From Cryobacterium sp. (GTDB lineage: Bacteria; Actinomycetota; Actinomycetes; Actinomycetales; Microbacteriaceae): 46,412 nucleotides of DNA. The notes beneath the pieces were generated by a model that was not told the DNA's origin, searched no databases, and saw only the letters and a program-made list of their open reading frames with translations. The position numbers and the translations under genes are program-made. Location: contig JAHBSS010000010.1 in NCBI GenBank assembly GCA_019639015.1, positions 1 to 46,412 of the forward strand, read 5' to 3'. Below, piece by piece: positions 1 through 7,830 of the stretch (position 1 is the first letter of the stretch; every line of letters begins with the position of its first letter).

Positions 1-160
1 TTCCCGAGGTATCAACACGATTCAACGCGAAGGCCACTTGGACGGTAGATAGAGCAACGGCAGTGCCCAACGCCAATGTTCCAAATGTCATGAGAACCGT
101 GCGCAAAGTCTTTGAATTTCCTGATTCCGGCGAAGTCATTTCCGTTTGCTGTGATGTCAT
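1..160 (-). CDS. membrane-anchored protein, N-terminal fragment (runs off left edge)
   Basis: Only the first 53 codons are inside the window. The ATG at 160-158 overlaps the TGA of the upstream response regulator in an ATGA junction, so the two are probably translationally coupled. After a polar stretch of about 20 residues there is one hydrophobic segment (about residues 22-46), followed by residues that look like the start of an extracytoplasmic domain (ALNRVDTSG). In actinomycetes, LiaRS/NarL-like kinase-regulator pairs are often followed by a single-pass DUF4097 protein, and this beginning would fit, but too little is visible to assign a family. Confidence 0.55.
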   Translation of the reverse strand, partial: MTSQQTEMTSPESGNSKTLRTVLMTFGTLALGTAVALSTVQVAFALNRVDTSG

Positions 161-852
161 TTTTCGCTCTTCTCGATTTTCCGTTGTTCATTACGGCTCG
201 CTCCATCTCCCCCGTTGAGGTAGCGGAGAACTGCGAGCACCCGTCGGTTTCCCTTGTCTTCCAAGGGAAGGTTTAGTTTGTTGAAAATTGAACTGACATG
301 CTTCTCAACTGATCCTTCAGTGATGAATAGTTCGCTTGCAATCGCACTGTTGGATCGGCCTTCCGCCATGAGTTTCAAAACTACGCTCTCCCTCGTCGTC
401 AACTTCTCTAGGTCGTCTCGTCTTCTTGAACGAATCACGATTTGTGCGACAACTTCTGGGTCGAGTGCCGTGCCTCCGGCTCCGACAACTTTCACGGCGT
501 CGAGGAACTGGTCGACATCGGCAACCCGGTCTTTGAGCAAATAGCCGAGCGCTCCGGAGTTGCCGGCGATGAGATCGGCTGCGTATCGTTCCTCGACGTA
601 CTGGGATAGCACCAATACCGCTACCGTTGGATGCTGTTGCCTGATGAGCACAGCCGCACGAATGCCTTCGTCAACAAACGTCGGCGGCATCCGCACATCT
701 GCGATGACGAGTTCGGGCTTAGATTTTGCGACTTCTTGAAGCAGGTCCTCCGCGTTTTCTACGGATGCGACCACCGTGTGCCCCGCATCTTCAAGTAAGC
801 GAATTAGCCCGGCTTTTAGCAATACCGAGTCTTCGGCGATCACGATTCGCAC
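157..852 (-). CDS. LuxR/NarL-family response regulator
   Basis: This is a 231-residue two-component response regulator. The receiver domain (about 1-120) has the acidic pocket E7/D8, the likely phosphoacceptor D52 in IADVRMPP, and a conserved K near the end (GYLLKDRV). The C-terminal LuxR helix-turn-helix (about 150-210) reads LTTRESVVLKLMAEGRSNSAIA and carries the family signature. The GTG start lies inside the 3' end of the sensor kinase gene (13-base overlap), so the kinase and regulator are co-translated. It presumably controls its own operon, including the truncated membrane protein downstream. The stimulus cannot be read from the sequence. Confidence 0.95.
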   Translation of the reverse strand: MRIVIAEDSVLLKAGLIRLLEDAGHTVVASVENAEDLLQEVAKSKPELVIADVRMPPTFVDEGIRAAVLIRQQHPTVAVLVLSQYVEERYAADLIAGNSGALGYLLKDRVADVDQFLDAVKVVGAGGTALDPEVVAQIVIRSRRRDDLEKLTTRESVVLKLMAEGRSNSAIASELFITEGSVEKHVSSIFNKLNLPLEDKGNRRVLAVLRYLNGGDGASRNEQRKIEKSEK

Positions 853-2069
853 GGTACCTCCACGGTGACTACCGTCGGACCGCCGACGGGGCTTTCGATT
901 TGAAGAGTGCCTCCGGATGCTCGAACCCGATCACTCATACCGGCGAGCCCGCTTTGTCCTAGACCTTCTTCTTCTTTCGCGCCTCCGATGCCGTTGTCCT
1001 CAATTCTTGCGACGAGCCGGCATAGTTTAGAGCCTTCACCAACCTGCTTGACCGCTACCGTACAAGCTGTTGCCGCAGAGTGTTTGGTCACGTTGGTTAG
1101 CGCCTCTGCGACCGCGAAGTAGATAACTGCTTCAGCTTCAGCGCTCGACCGGCCGTTGATTTCGACTGTCACTTTCGTTGGAACGCTGCACTTTGAGGCA
1201 ACTGCAGAAAGTGCTGCATCGAGTCCTCTGTCTGTCAAGACGGAAGGGTGGATGCCGCGAGCAAGTTGGCGAAGGTCGGCTATCGAGGCTTTCGCTTCTG
1301 AGTGTGCTTGTTCAATGAGTGCTTTTGCCGCTTGCGGATCGGAGTCGATTTTTGCTTTAGCCATGCCGAGATTCAATGCAACCGACACCAATTGCGGTTG
1401 CACACCGTCATGCAGGTTTCGTTCGATCCGTTGCCGTTCGATGCTTGCGGCATCCACAGCTCCCTGCCGTGCATCCGCTAGCGATTCAACCTTGTGTCGT
1501 AGTTCCGACTTCGCACTCGGGCCGAGCAGAACTGGAGAGACTTTACGGTCCAACAGGCCAGCTGCGTAAATATAGGCAATAAGTACAACGAACCCGCCGA
1601 TTGCGACAACCCAAGGCCATGGGCCCGGAGCAAAGTGGGCTACAAACAGGAACAGTCCAACACCGCCACTCCAAATTCCAAACATTATGCTCCCGAGCAC
1701 CATGCTCAAAACGTGGTGCAAGAATATGCGCCAACTGACCGGATCGATTGTGTCGATCAATGCTTGGAAGAACCACTTCCAACCGTCGGTGCGTTTTGTC
1801 ACTCTCCGCACCGGTTTCGAAATTGAAATCTCATACACTGCCGCAGTTCTTTGTCGCTCTACATATCCGCTTAGTCGAGTCATTTCGACGGCAAGAAACA
1901 CGATCAATACCCCGATGCCCAAGACGAAGATCATTGGAAGCCCGGTCGTAAGTAGCGTGATGAAAATCGTGAACCAGATTGTTCCGAGCACGAAGTCGAA
2001 GAGCAAATCAACGGCCGATGCCCACAGGAACTTTAACTTCGTGGCAAACTGTTTCAATTTCACACTCAT
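840..2069 (-). CDS. sensor histidine kinase, NarL/LiaS type (HisKA_3)
   Basis: This 409-residue membrane kinase has an N-terminal sensor region with about four hydrophobic segments (roughly 28-63, 115-145 and 150-172), resembling the putative-sensor domain of actinobacterial kinases. The dimerisation/phosphoacceptor segment IERNLHDGVQPQL follows, with H220 as the expected phosphorylated histidine. The HATPase domain has an N-box (EALTNVTKHS), a G1 box (IEDNGIGG) and a G2-like stretch (GLGQSGLAGMSDR). The gene overlaps the response regulator by 13 bases. A promoter with a TAATAC -10 box sits 4 bases ahead of the ATG, so the transcript is probably leaderless. Confidence 0.93.
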   Translation of the reverse strand: MSVKLKQFATKLKFLWASAVDLLFDFVLGTIWFTIFITLLTTGLPMIFVLGIGVLIVFLAVEMTRLSGYVERQRTAAVYEISISKPVRRVTKRTDGWKWFFQALIDTIDPVSWRIFLHHVLSMVLGSIMFGIWSGGVGLFLFVAHFAPGPWPWVVAIGGFVVLIAYIYAAGLLDRKVSPVLLGPSAKSELRHKVESLADARQGAVDAASIERQRIERNLHDGVQPQLVSVALNLGMAKAKIDSDPQAAKALIEQAHSEAKASIADLRQLARGIHPSVLTDRGLDAALSAVASKCSVPTKVTVEINGRSSAEAEAVIYFAVAEALTNVTKHSAATACTVAVKQVGEGSKLCRLVARIEDNGIGGAKEEEGLGQSGLAGMSDRVRASGGTLQIESPVGGPTVVTVEVPCES

Positions 2070-2072
2070 AAC

Positions 2073-2100
2073 GTATTAGTTAGGCGAGCGTGAGTGTCAG
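2073..2100 (-). promoter_or_regulatory. promoter of the kinase/regulator operon, probably leaderless
   Basis: Read on the minus strand there is a -35 CTGACA (2100-2095), a 16-base spacer and a -10 TAATAC (2078-2073). The kinase ATG (2069-2067) begins only 4 bases later, about where transcription would start. No Shine-Dalgarno sequence is present, so translation would begin on a leaderless or near-leaderless mRNA. This is pattern-based only. Confidence 0.5.
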
Positions 2101-2155
2101 CCAGCCAACCGCACATTTTAGGTTCGGGTTAACCCCCACTCAAAATTCACGACGC

Positions 2156-3025
2156 CTACCGCGAAATAACGTCTTGGAAGAGTCGAGTCCAGCCGGAGTT
2201 AGATTTTGCGATTTCAGAAACGAGTTGCTCCGCCTCCGATTGCGAGTTTCCCCGCCACTTTGCAACAGCGAGCCAAAACGTGGGTTCGAGGTTTTCAACA
2301 CCATATTCGGTTTGAGCGCGTTGTAATACCGCAATTGCTTCTTCGGTTTCGGCATTGGTCGGCGCTGCGGCACCGCGACAAGCAGGGCCCCTGATCACGC
2401 GCCACATCGGCGCGAATGCGAGCGCAAGCCTGACTGCCTTCCTCAGCGAAACCAGTGGTTCGGCGTCGTTGTCTACGCGCAAATCAAGCGCCGGGTGTTC
2501 TTCGCTCGCTTCTTGATCTCCCGCAATTAGGATCGCCGCCGACTGTTTACCTCGAAGGTCCCCACCCAGGCTTTCGGCCGCGTCAAGTGCAGCCAATAAC
2601 CTAAAGGGGAACGACTCAGTCGATTTCTCGAATGCGTTAACCATCGCTTCTGGAATAAGGGCACTTGAAACCATATTTGATTGAGCACTGACACCAAATT
2701 TCGAGTAGTGGGAAGCCTCGTTCCAACAAGCGCTCCCAGTATGCGCAGCTGTGTTTCCAACGGAATCAATAATTGCGACTTGGCGGACTTCCGGATTCGG
2801 GTCCGTGGCCAAGCACTTGCTCAAAGCGGTGCCTGCACTGTCCCCGTTTGCCAAATACTTCAAACCCAAATCTTTGTACTCGATACGCAAATTGGCTTGA
2901 CTTGCAACTGCACCGACCCCCGCCATTACCGAAGGAACAGCCGCGCCGACAGCCAAGAAGTGGGATTGAACAGCTATTCCGAATTGCCCGCTCTCAGGAT
3001 CCCTAGCAACAATCGAATACGTCAT
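2156..3025 (-). CDS. DUF1028 family protein (Ntn-hydrolase-like)
   Basis: This 289-residue protein begins with the family hallmark TYSIVARDPESGQFGIAVQSHFLAVG and continues with GAVASQA, both typical of DUF1028, whose fold resembles the N-terminal nucleophile hydrolases. The first about 210 residues form the family domain. The last about 70 (from APTNAETEEAIAV) form a helical extension with repeat-like spacing. The ATG overlaps the TGA of the MarR gene (ATGA), making it the last gene of the operon that starts at 9830. DUF1028 proteins are often found beside branched-chain-type ABC transporters and amidases, which suggests a hydrolytic role on an amide or peptide; its actual substrate is unknown. 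Confidence 0.85.
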   Translation of the reverse strand: MTYSIVARDPESGQFGIAVQSHFLAVGAAVPSVMAGVGAVASQANLRIEYKDLGLKYLANGDSAGTALSKCLATDPNPEVRQVAIIDSVGNTAAHTGSACWNEASHYSKFGVSAQSNMVSSALIPEAMVNAFEKSTESFPFRLLAALDAAESLGGDLRGKQSAAILIAGDQEASEEHPALDLRVDNDAEPLVSLRKAVRLALAFAPMWRVIRGPACRGAAAPTNAETEEAIAVLQRAQTEYGVENLEPTFWLAVAKWRGNSQSEAEQLVSEIAKSNSGWTRLFQDVISR

Positions 3026-3546
3026 TCAACTGCAGGGTCTTCGAAAGTTAGCATCAAGATTCTCAGCAGATCATTGAGTTGAACTAGCTGATCCTTCGTT
3101 AACACACCAGTCAATTTCTTGGAAATTTCTACATACGACTTCAAAGCTCTCGTGTGTAGTTCCAACCCAGCTTTGGTAAGACCTACCTTGAGTTTGCGAC
3201 GATCATCAACATCCGGCTTTCGCTCAATCAAGCCCCGATTCTCAAGCCGATCTAATACCGGTGTTAGACCGCCAGAAGTGAAAAGCATCGAGCGGCTCAC
3301 CAAAGAAGGTGCCAAGTGATAAGGAGGACCCGAGCGCCTGAGAGCCGCGAGCACGTTGAACTCTGCTTCGCTCAAATCATTCTGCCCACCGACCGCTTCC
3401 ATGACCGGCTTTCGAAGAAACGTGCTTAGCCGACTGAACCGGGCGATTGGCTCGATCGCTTCAGCGCCGGAATCGGGTAATTCCTTAACCAATTGTTTGA
3501 CGATTAGATCAACGAAATCATGCCGCGAATTATCCGTCATTTTCAC
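3022..3546 (-). CDS. MarR-family transcriptional regulator
   Basis: The gene codes for 174 residues with a winged helix-turn-helix. The recognition region reads LSEAEFNVLAALRRSG then LVSRSMLFTSGGLTPVLDRLENRGLIERKPDVDDRRKLKVGLTKAG, with the MarR wing motif D-x-R at about 123-126. A GTG at 3546 overlaps the hydrolase stop (GTGA); an in-frame ATG lies two codons on at 3540. It is embedded between catabolic genes and is the only regulator in the transporter operon, so it is the best candidate to bind the TTGC/GCAA palindromes at 9914-9928 and perhaps 14646-14672. That assignment is inference. The ligand is probably the transported compound or a metabolite of it. Confidence 0.92.
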   Translation of the reverse strand: MKMTDNSRHDFVDLIVKQLVKELPDSGAEAIEPIARFSRLSTFLRKPVMEAVGGQNDLSEAEFNVLAALRRSGPPYHLAPSLVSRSMLFTSGGLTPVLDRLENRGLIERKPDVDDRRKLKVGLTKAGLELHTRALKSYVEISKKLTGVLTKDQLVQLNDLLRILMLTFEDPAVE

Positions 3547-4349
3547 TGTTTCACTCTAGTGTTGTTGGCAAATCCGAGTATCAAATCAGCCATTTCATTT
3601 GAATGTGTCTCTTGAGCATCCAACCCGGCTCCCGGAATAATTTCCCAACTACCGTGTTCAGCTAACGTCGCTGCAACCGGAGCGCTAGCCGCTAGGTGTT
3701 CGCGTTCACCGCAAATGACAAGCAGAGGGCACTTCAGCAAAGTGAGATCAGTTCTTGAGTCATAGTCGAGCAGCATCTGATAAACGAGGTGCGGGTTTAC
3801 CGCACTCAGCAGGGAAGTTGCCTCCCTCGTGAGCACGTCCAGTGGCGCATCCGGGGTATACCTACTTACTCGATTCCAAGCGCTCATCAAATGAGAACCT
3901 TCTTGATCTGGCTTTAGCGACATCAATGGGTTTGACAGTCTTGTTTTATCGGCTGGTTCCGGGAGCAATATCCCAGAAAGTACAGCGCGTTCCGTCTCGT
4001 TGGGCGTTCTTAACGCTATGCGAAGCGCAAAGGATGCCCCACTGTGATGACCGAATAGCGACCAAGATTCCAAACCCAATCCACGCAGCGCTTCGTGAAT
4101 CGCATTGGAAAACGCATCCATGGTCGGATGATCGATTGGATCTGACATCCCAAATCCAGGCGTATCAAGCGCAATGACGTCAAATCCACGATTCGATAGT
4201 GCTTGCCCCAATAGCAGTAGTGATCTGGAATCGCTAGCAGAGTGATGCAAAAGTACCCAGGGTGAATCGTCGGAATCGCTTTGCCAACGACGGTAATGCA
4301 ATTGACCACCGGAATAGTCAACGTAGCTTCGCACCGGGTTATTTGTCAT
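3543..4349 (-). CDS. alpha/beta hydrolase
   Basis: This 268-residue alpha/beta-hydrolase has the oxyanion region VLLHHSASDS, the strand-turn DTPGFGMSD and the nucleophile elbow FGHHSGAS (serine about 103). The late acidic residue and histidine are less certain (the LVICGEREHL region and QETHSNEMADL near the end). The ATG at 4349 lies within the last codons of livF (11-base overlap); an alternative GTG is at 4358. It belongs to the ABC transporter operon and is followed by marR with a GTGA overlap. Its position suggests it hydrolyses an ester, amide or lactone derived from the imported compound; the substrate is not known. Confidence 0.88.
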   Translation of the reverse strand: MTNNPVRSYVDYSGGQLHYRRWQSDSDDSPWVLLHHSASDSRSLLLLGQALSNRGFDVIALDTPGFGMSDPIDHPTMDAFSNAIHEALRGLGLESWSLFGHHSGASFALRIALRTPNETERAVLSGILLPEPADKTRLSNPLMSLKPDQEGSHLMSAWNRVSRYTPDAPLDVLTREATSLLSAVNPHLVYQMLLDYDSRTDLTLLKCPLLVICGEREHLAASAPVAATLAEHGSWEIIPGAGLDAQETHSNEMADLILGFANNTRVKQ

Positions 4350-5061
4350 TTCCGCCACCCAAATAGGAATTCAAAAGTTCCTTCGAAGATCTGAAGGATT
4401 CAGCATCCCCGTGAGTTGCAACTCGACCGTTCTGAAGCACGGTCACATGATCAGCTACTGCAAGTGCGGCTCCGACCATCTGCTCAATAAGCAATACGCC
4501 AACTCCGTGCGACCTGACCTTTGTGATTGCTCCGTAAAGACTCTCTACCATTAGCGGTGACAATCCCAAAGACGGTTCATCGAGAATCAGTACTCTTGGT
4601 TCGGCCATGATTGCGCGACCGACGGCGAGCATTTGCTGCTCCCCTCCACTCAAACTGCCAGCATGACGATGCCCTAATTCCGAAAGCTTTGGGAAGAGTT
4701 CGTAAACGAAATCCAGAGTCTGTTCTTTGAGTCGCGATCCCGCAGCAAAGCGCGCGACAGAAAGATTCTCTTGAACAGTCAAATCAGCAAATACTCGTCT
4801 ACCTTGAGGTACGTGAATCAATCCGCGTCGAGCTCTACCCTCCGGGTCGACCTTCAGCAAGCTCTTGTCATCGAGTAGAACATCCCCAGACAGGATCGGC
4901 AGTGAACCGGCAATTGCCTTCGCCAGGGTGGTCTTTCCAGCACCATTTGGTCCTAACAGCACTGAGATCTGGCCGGCGCTCACATCGATACTGAAGTCCC
5001 AGATAATTTGCCTTGAACCATAGGAAACTTCAAGGCTTAGCACTTCAAGTAGGGCCTTCAT
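4339..5061 (-). CDS. livF: branched-chain-type ABC transporter ATP-binding protein (LivF-like)
   Basis: This ABC ATPase of 240 residues has Walker A GPNGAGKTT, signature LSGGEQQMLAVGRAIMAEP and Walker B VLILDEPSLGLSP. The LivF-typical end of the domain (IEQMVGAALAVADHVTVLQNGRV) is present. The ATG at 5061 overlaps the livG stop (ATGA), which fixes the start; longer upstream reading frame is just the end of livG in another frame. It energises the fused permease with LivG in a HAAT-family importer. These importers carry branched-chain amino acids but also amides, urea and aromatic acids, so the substrate is open. Confidence 0.94.
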   Translation of the reverse strand: MKALLEVLSLEVSYGSRQIIWDFSIDVSAGQISVLLGPNGAGKTTLAKAIAGSLPILSGDVLLDDKSLLKVDPEGRARRGLIHVPQGRRVFADLTVQENLSVARFAAGSRLKEQTLDFVYELFPKLSELGHRHAGSLSGGEQQMLAVGRAIMAEPRVLILDEPSLGLSPLMVESLYGAITKVRSHGVGVLLIEQMVGAALAVADHVTVLQNGRVATHGDAESFRSSKELLNSYLGGGNDK

Positions 5062-5765
5062 TTCGATACCCCCAAGTACGCAGTAATCACTTCGGGGTTC
5101 TCTCGAATTTCGATTGGAGTCCCCTCCGCTAGTACCCGACCGGCGTCGAGTACCGTGACCCGTTTGCAAGTGTTCATTACCAGATCCATGTCGTGATCAA
5201 TTAGGACGACTGAAACGTTGGACTCCGAGAGAGTATGGAGTGCTTGCCTCAGACTGTCTTTTTCATTCGGAGTGAGCCCTGCACCAGGCTCGTCGAGCAT
5301 CACGATTCGCGGCTCAGTCATCATCGCGCGTGAAACCTCAACGAGTCGTCTTGCCCCATAAGGAAGTAGGGCGGCGGACACGTCTAGCAATCTCGTGATT
5401 CCGAAAAGTTCGGCAACCTCTCGCGCTCTCTGTTCAGCCGCGCGACGTCCTAGCCGCAACACCGGAACAGTTAGATTTTGGATCACCGACATTCCTCGCC
5501 AGAGTTGAGCTTGCTGAAATGTTCGTGCCATTCCTGACCGAAGCATTCTCGCCGGGGATGCGCCCACTAGTTCTTTCTGATCGATCTGAACTGAACCCGA
5601 ATTCGGCTTGATAATGCCAGTCATCGCGTTCACTGCGGTTGACTTTCCAGCGCCGTTTGGTCCGATAAGACCAACAAGTTCCCCCGACGCAACCGTCAAG
5701 TTGAAGCCGTCGAGCGCCGTGTTGCCGCCGTAAATTACCGATAGGTCTCTTACCTGAAGTGTCAT
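5058..5765 (-). CDS. livG: branched-chain-type ABC transporter ATP-binding protein (LivG-like)
   Basis: This 235-residue ATPase has Walker A GPNGAGKST, a degenerate signature LLPYGARRLVEVSRAMM in place of LSGGQ (usual for LivG) and Walker B IVMLDEPGAGLTP, followed by the H-loop VVLIDHDMDLVM. It overlaps the permease gene upstream by 4 bases and livF downstream by 4 bases, so all three should be made in fixed ratio. The usual LivG length is near 250, so it is slightly short but complete. Confidence 0.94.
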   Translation of the reverse strand: MTLQVRDLSVIYGGNTALDGFNLTVASGELVGLIGPNGAGKSTAVNAMTGIIKPNSGSVQIDQKELVGASPARMLRSGMARTFQQAQLWRGMSVIQNLTVPVLRLGRRAAEQRAREVAELFGITRLLDVSAALLPYGARRLVEVSRAMMTEPRIVMLDEPGAGLTPNEKDSLRQALHTLSESNVSVVLIDHDMDLVMNTCKRVTVLDAGRVLAEGTPIEIRENPEVITAYLGVSK

Positions 5766-7678
5766 TTCTTGATCACGGATCCCGAACTAGTGCTTGTCGT
5801 GGAGAGTTCTTGCTCGGTATCAACCCTGCGCTTTAGCAAGCTGCGAGTTCGGATCCGCTCGACCAAACCTGCAACGCCTCCAGGTAAGAATGCGATAACA
5901 AGGATCAGCGTCAACCCCATGATGCCGTCTGTCATTCCGGAGGTGCGATTTAGCGCGACCGGGAGCAGCGAGATGAATGCCGCGCCGAGGAACGCGCCGA
6001 GGATTGAACCGGCCCCTCCAAGGGCGACCGCTAGTAGTAGGAAGATCGAGAAGAATAATCCGTACTGTGTTGGGCCAACATGGCTCACGATGAATGAGAA
6101 CACCGCTCCTGCGACACCGGCAATAAGCGAGCTAAATATGAAACCACTCACTCTCGCTCGGCGTACCGCAACCCCGTTTGCCATCGCCGCTATCGGTGCG
6201 TCGCGCACGGCTACCCAGCGTTGGCCGATTCTCGACCTGAGCACTAATTGCACAATTATGATGACCGCGACGAGGGTCCCAACAGCCACGTAGTATTTAC
6301 CGACGTCCCCTGTTACCTTGACCCCGAGAACGGGAGAAGGAACATACAGCCCGGTCGCACCCCCGGTAAGGTCTCGAGCTTGGAGTACCACTTCGAGAAC
6401 CACGAACGTAAGCACCAAGGTTGCGACAGCCAAATACAGGCCGGCGAGTCGGATGGTTGCCCACCCCAAAATCGCTCCTGCCAGACCCGCAACGGCTGCC
6501 GCGACAATCAGTACTACCGGATAAGGAACCGTGGGCCAAACCTTCATCATTACGCCCGCGGAGTATGCCCCAAGGGCAACCAATGCACCATGCCCAAGTG
6601 AAATCTCGCCAACGTAGCCCATGAAAACACTGAGCGAAATCACCGCGATGGTCATCGCGATCATCACACTAAAACTAGAGATAGGGAACGGTAGCGGGAA
6701 CATCGGCAATACGAGAATTGCCAAAGCTAAGAGGCCGCCCCCAATTAGCACAAGCCGATTTCGTCCTGAAGGTAGCGACGGTAGCGTCTCGGGAGTGGGT
6801 CCGGATTCCTGAACCACAATGCTCTTTTTTCCGATCAGTCCATCAGGTCGGATGGTGAGGAACAAGAGAATAAGTGCAAACACAATCGAGTTCTTGTAGG
6901 AGGGGGCAAGAAAGCCTGAAACCAAGCTAGAGGCAACTCCCAGAGTTACACCTCCAACGACCGCGCCAATGCTGCTTGTGAAACCGCCAAGCACTAGAGC
7001 AGCGAAACTCATGATCATTATCGTGGTCATTACGGAGTGGTCTACTTGAAGCATTGACCCGACGAGAACTCCTGCGGCGGAACCGATTGCAGAAGAAATC
7101 GCCCAACTTGTAAGAATGAGTCGTCTTGCTGGCACGCCGTATTGGCGCGCGGTTTCTTCATCCTGAGCGAGCGCCCGCATGCCTAGGCCCATCCGGGTCT
7201 TGCTGATGACAAGGAACACCAGCACGATGGCGACCGCGCAAATGGCTGCAATTACCAGGCCGTTCGTATTGATCATCAATCCGCCGAAGACGATATTGCC
7301 TTCAACTGGAGCGATCTTTCTCTTAGGGCTGTCCCCGAAAATTACTCTCGCACCCCACCCGAGCAACTGAAACACTCCAAGGCAAGCAGTGGATTTCTCG
7401 AGCACAGAGGCTTTCGCCATTACGAATGTGAGGAGTGCCCCGACCAAGACGCCCATGATCGCACCGAGTGCAATCGCGAGTGAGAAGGCAAGCCACCAGT
7501 ACATTGCGCCGGTTCCATCCATGACCAGCCAAGCCGTGAATGTGGAGATCGTTGCAATTGCACCCTGTGCGAAGTTAAGCACTCGAGTAGTCCTAAATAT
7601 AAGGACTTGCCCCAAGGCGACAATTGCATAGAGAGCACCGATCACAATTCCGTCGATGATCAACTGAACAGCGTACAA
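5762..7678 (-). CDS. fused LivH-LivM-type ABC transporter permease
   Basis: One 638-residue chain carries both permease subunits that are normally separate. The first half (about 1-290) is LivH-like, beginning LIIDGIVIGALYAIVALG and containing LNFAQGA. The second half (about 310-620) is LivM-like, with MGYVGEISLGHGA and ATIRLAGLYLAVATLV. Many hydrophobic helices are spread through both halves, with a polar linker near 285-310. I place the start at the TTG at 7678 because AAAGGA lies 7 bases before it. The longer TTG at 7717 falls in the loop of a strong hairpin. LivH/LivM fusions are known in actinobacteria and proteobacteria, so this is notable but not unique. Confidence 0.88.
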   Translation of the reverse strand: MYAVQLIIDGIVIGALYAIVALGQVLIFRTTRVLNFAQGAIATISTFTAWLVMDGTGAMYWWLAFSLAIALGAIMGVLVGALLTFVMAKASVLEKSTACLGVFQLLGWGARVIFGDSPKRKIAPVEGNIVFGGLMINTNGLVIAAICAVAIVLVFLVISKTRMGLGMRALAQDEETARQYGVPARRLILTSWAISSAIGSAAGVLVGSMLQVDHSVMTTIMIMSFAALVLGGFTSSIGAVVGGVTLGVASSLVSGFLAPSYKNSIVFALILLFLTIRPDGLIGKKSIVVQESGPTPETLPSLPSGRNRLVLIGGGLLALAILVLPMFPLPFPISSFSVMIAMTIAVISLSVFMGYVGEISLGHGALVALGAYSAGVMMKVWPTVPYPVVLIVAAAVAGLAGAILGWATIRLAGLYLAVATLVLTFVVLEVVLQARDLTGGATGLYVPSPVLGVKVTGDVGKYYVAVGTLVAVIIIVQLVLRSRIGQRWVAVRDAPIAAMANGVAVRRARVSGFIFSSLIAGVAGAVFSFIVSHVGPTQYGLFFSIFLLLAVALGGAGSILGAFLGAAFISLLPVALNRTSGMTDGIMGLTLILVIAFLPGGVAGLVERIRTRSLLKRRVDTEQELSTTSTSSGSVIKK

Positions 7679-7703
7679 GCCCCAATCCTTTCTGACGAAA
7701 ACC

Positions 7704-7732
7704 GACCCCCGAGGCAAGAAACCTCGAGGGTC
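7704..7732 (-). terminator. intercistronic hairpin between binding-protein and permease genes
   Basis: A stem with 11-base arms (7704-7714 and 7722-7732, ten of eleven paired) and a 7-base loop lies between the binding-protein gene and the permease gene. It is followed on the minus strand only by GGTTTTCG, so it is a weak terminator. A hairpin at this place usually stops part of the transcripts or protects the upstream mRNA, giving more binding protein than permease. That role is inferred. Confidence 0.6.
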
Positions 7733-7830
7733 AGCCTTGCTATGTGTGAGTCTCGCCCACCGGAATGCTCATTGTCCAGCTTCCCGTTGCTACCAATAGG
7801 AAGCCTGATTCCTGCGGGCGAGATACACAT

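Noticed and set aside
12..206. 64-codon minus-strand frame at the left edge
   Set aside because: It is out of frame with the coupled gene starting at 160, crosses the end of the response regulator, and has no domain; the ATGA-coupled frame is preferred.
5769..6293. 174-codon plus-strand frame antisense to the permease
   Set aside because: It is rich in T/A/P/S/R as expected from the reverse complement of a hydrophobic coding sequence, and lacks domains or a start signal.
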